A stretch of 35,000 nucleotides of DNA from Anaeromyces robustus (Eukaryota > Neocallimastigomycota > Neocallimastigomycetes > Neocallimastigales > Neocallimastigaceae): positions 1 through 35,000 of the forward strand of contig MCFG01000464.1 of the NCBI GenBank assembly GCA_002104895.1. Direction: 5' to 3'. Positions 32,843 through 35,000 of this stretch are shown piece after piece (within the stretch, counting starts at the first letter, position 1; each line of letters begins with the position of its first letter). The notes below the pieces were generated by a model, which had not been told where the DNA came from, searched no databases, and was given only the letters and a program-made list of their open reading frames with translations. The position numbers were made by a program, and so were the translations under genes.

Positions 32843-32949
32843 ATTAATAAATATATTTTTTTGTAAAGTTAATAATAAATATTAAAGATAAAATATAAAA
32901 ATATAAAAAACTTACACATAAATCAAATATATATTCATAAATTGATTTT

Positions 32950-32994
32950 AATATATTATATTAATATATATATATTAAATTAATATAATATATT
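32950..32994. repeat. 16-bp inverted repeat of A/T only
   Basis: AATATATTATATTAAT (32950-32965) and its exact reverse complement (32979-32994) flank a 13-bp A/T loop. Pure A/T palindromes are expected often in this DNA. Confidence 0.6.
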
Positions 32995-33114
32995 CATTGG
33001 ATTTTTTGTGTTGTACAAGTCAAGAAATAATTTTATAATAATTTTAATAATATACAATTTAACCCAATCATTCTTGAGTAAATGTGATTTATTAATATAT
33101 GACATTTAAATAGA

Positions 33115-33175
33115 AAAATATATGAATATAATCAAAATATATGAGAATATAATCAAAATATATGAGTATATAATC
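33115..33175 (+). repeat. ~20-bp tandem repeat, three copies
   Basis: AAAATATATGAATATAATC and two variants (AAAATATATGAGAATATAATC and AAAATATATGAGTATATAATC) lie end to end, followed by a partial AAATC. Confidence 0.9.
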
Positions 33176-33752
33176 AAATCATTATTTATATATATAATCA
33201 GATTTTATATTAGTATTATATTTTGAATAGTATATAAAATATATTAATTTAATAATTTTATAATAATTAAAATTTGTAAAACTTTATATATAATATTAAC
33301 ATTTAAATTTAATTTTTTATATAAAATATTTATAAAAATACAATAATGATATTGGTAATAATGAAAATTAATAAACAAATAGTCTTTTTTTTATCAACAA
33401 TATTCTTTTATTCATCTTTTTTTTTTTTAATGTCTTCCAAAAAATAAAAAATATAATATTTTAAGTAATAATAGAAGTAAATTTTTATATTTTTTTAATT
33501 AAGTAAATATATTTTATTGTGTAAAAATAATTATACAAGCAATATTGATTTTTACAAATAAAATATAATTACGTAACAAAGAAAAGAAATAAATATCATA
33601 AAATTAAAACATAATTAATTATTTTAAAAATCTTATTCAATTTATTATCATAACAATAATTAAAACGAAAATTTAACAATTTTTTTTTTTCCTTTTTTTC
33701 ATAATATTATTATTACTGGTTAAAAATTTAAATTATAAAAAGATAATACAAA

Positions 33753-34958
33753 ATGGTTTTTGATAAAATTTTTGATATATTAAAATCACTATTTAAAAGT
33801 TGTTTAAGTGGTGATAATGATTATTATGAAGATGACCGAAAATATTATAACAATAATTATTCCTATTCTCAAGCAGCTGCTAGTAATACGAATAATAAAC
33901 ATAAAAAACAACAACAACAATATGTTAAAACTAGTAAAGAAGAAGAACCTTCTTCCACAGAATTACATGATCTTTCCAAAGCTTTACAAAAAATTATAAA
34001 AATTGATAAAAATAAATTTATTCCAGGAAAGGATATTAAAATTAATCCTCAAAGATCTATTCGTGTTGGTGAAAGTGGTAAATATTTTTTTTTTTTAGAA
34101 AAAAAAAATAAAAAATAAAAATATATATCTATTTATTAACGAAATAACGTTTCTTTTTTATTTTTAATTTTTCAAAACACATTTAATAAAAACTTTAATT
34201 ATAATAATAATAGGTGACCATGCATCAAATCATTTATTCAGTTACGTAAATATGAGAAAATTAGAATCAACACCTTCAATTAAATTATTTTTTGATTTAT
34301 TAGATAATTATTCACCAGAACTTGGTGTTACGGAAACTATAAATGGAAAAGAAAAAAGAGAAATTAATAAAGTAAGTATTTTATGAATAGTATATAAACA
34401 ATTAAAATTATTTTAATGTTTTAATTATAATAAAAATACTAAATATATTTATCTTAAAAGTTTATTGATGAAATTTGCAAAACTGTTCCAATTAGATATT
34501 GTTTCAATTATCTTGTTGCAAAAGGTCAAATCTCTAATGATTGGGCTTCTTTTAAAAAAGAATTATATAATATATGGTTTAGAGGTTATTACCGTAAAGC
34601 TGTAAATGATACATCTGCATTTGAGCATGTATTTGTTGGTGAAGTAAAAGAAGATAATGATGGTGTTATTGGTTTCCATAATTGGATTACTATTTACAAA
34701 GAAGAACAAAAAGGTAACTTTGATTACAGAGGATGGATTCCACCACGTAAAGATGCTAAAACTACAGAAAGAGTAATTATAATAATCATAATAATTAATA
34801 AAATATTTAGTATAATATAATAATAATAAAAAATAGTTAAATTAATTAGTTATTATTTGTAATAACTTTTAGCCTGATCAAGATAGTTTTGCACTTTCTA
34901 TAAAATTTGATTGGAAAGGAATTGAAAAACCAGTTACTTCATGTTTAATTGGTACTAG
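33753..34958 (+). CDS. EndoU (XendoU) family endoribonuclease, 3' end beyond window
   Basis: Four exons are visible: 33753-34077, 34214-34371, 34461-34772 and 34873-34958 (881 nt, ~293 residues), all in phase. The next donor is gtaagt at 34959. The EndoU domain starts at about residue 65 ([11 protein letters not shown]). The two catalytic-type histidines sit in the conserved contexts FEHVFVGE (His217) and GFHNWI (His234). The family's later lysine and the end of the domain would be encoded past the window, after SCLIGTR, which in known EndoU proteins leads into the PEFE/ALY segment. EndoU enzymes cleave single-stranded RNA at uridines with Mn2+, leaving 2',3'-cyclic phosphates. The first ~60 residues are Asn/Gln/Ser-rich and carry no clear signal peptide, so I infer an intracellular protein. 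Confidence 0.92.
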
Positions 34959-35000
34959 GTAAGTAATATAATAATAAATATATAAATATAATTATAATTA

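Larger units (their letters stand above)
31705..33752. other. intergenic, AT-rich, with LTR-like island and hairpins
   Basis: From the right end of the MULE derivative to the EndoU start. Apart from the island at about 32050-32400, the sequence is almost pure A/T with several palindromes. It should contain the EndoU promoter. No coding frame is visible. Confidence 0.7.

Overview
This window is eukaryotic nuclear DNA. Noncoding sequence is overwhelmingly A/T, with long homopolymers and (TTTA)n, (TTTTA)n and (TTA)n arrays. Genes are split by many short GT...AG introns with gtaagt/gtatgt-like donors and T-rich acceptors. The gene set, the intron-rich structure and a MULE-type transposase remnant best fit an anaerobic gut fungus (Neocallimastigomycota). 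I infer this from style and remembered protein families, not from a search. A Dictyostelium-like amoeba is the main alternative, but it would normally carry fewer introns per gene.

Layout. (1) 1-69: possible 3' end of a truncated gene. (2) 1825-5567 (+): leucine-rich-repeat protein with a degenerate PP2C-like domain. (3) 6400-10374 (+): WRAP53/TCAB1-type WD40 protein with a 7-copy 18-residue repeat and microsatellite-filled introns. (4) 11024-12415 (-): Rho GDP-dissociation inhibitor. (5) 15424-17806 (+): ARMT1/DUF89 damage-control phosphatase. (6) 18603-21120 (-): translation initiation factor eIF3 subunit L. (7) 23676-27058 (+): WNK-type protein kinase. (8) 28574-29696 (-): D-glycerate 3-kinase/TDA10-type P-loop kinase. 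(9) 33753-34958 and beyond (+): EndoU (XendoU) family ribonuclease, cut by the window end. Seven of these are complete multi-exon models, plus the partial EndoU gene. I rebuilt each by joining exons in phase, and the summed coding length of every complete model is a multiple of three.

After the first two tandem genes, orientations alternate, giving three convergent pairs (gaps 0.65, 0.8 and 1.5 kb) and three divergent pairs (gaps 3.0, 2.6 and 4.1 kb). The genes share no single pathway: they cover cyclic-nucleotide or phosphatase-type scaffolding, telomerase/scaRNA handling, Rho signalling, metabolite repair, translation initiation, osmotic/ion kinase signalling, glycerate metabolism and RNA cleavage.

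The accessory part is the 4 kb gap 29697-33752. It holds a 1.36 kb element with ~35 bp terminal inverted repeats around a MULE transposase fragment, a probable solo LTR, several perfect hairpins and short tandem repeats. I did not find a clearly new multi-gene system. The most interesting items are the MULE derivative, the pseudophosphatase-like LRR-PP2C protein, the WNK kinase with a C-terminal SAM-like tail, the repeat-expanded TCAB1 homologue, and an A16 tract at the glycerate kinase start.
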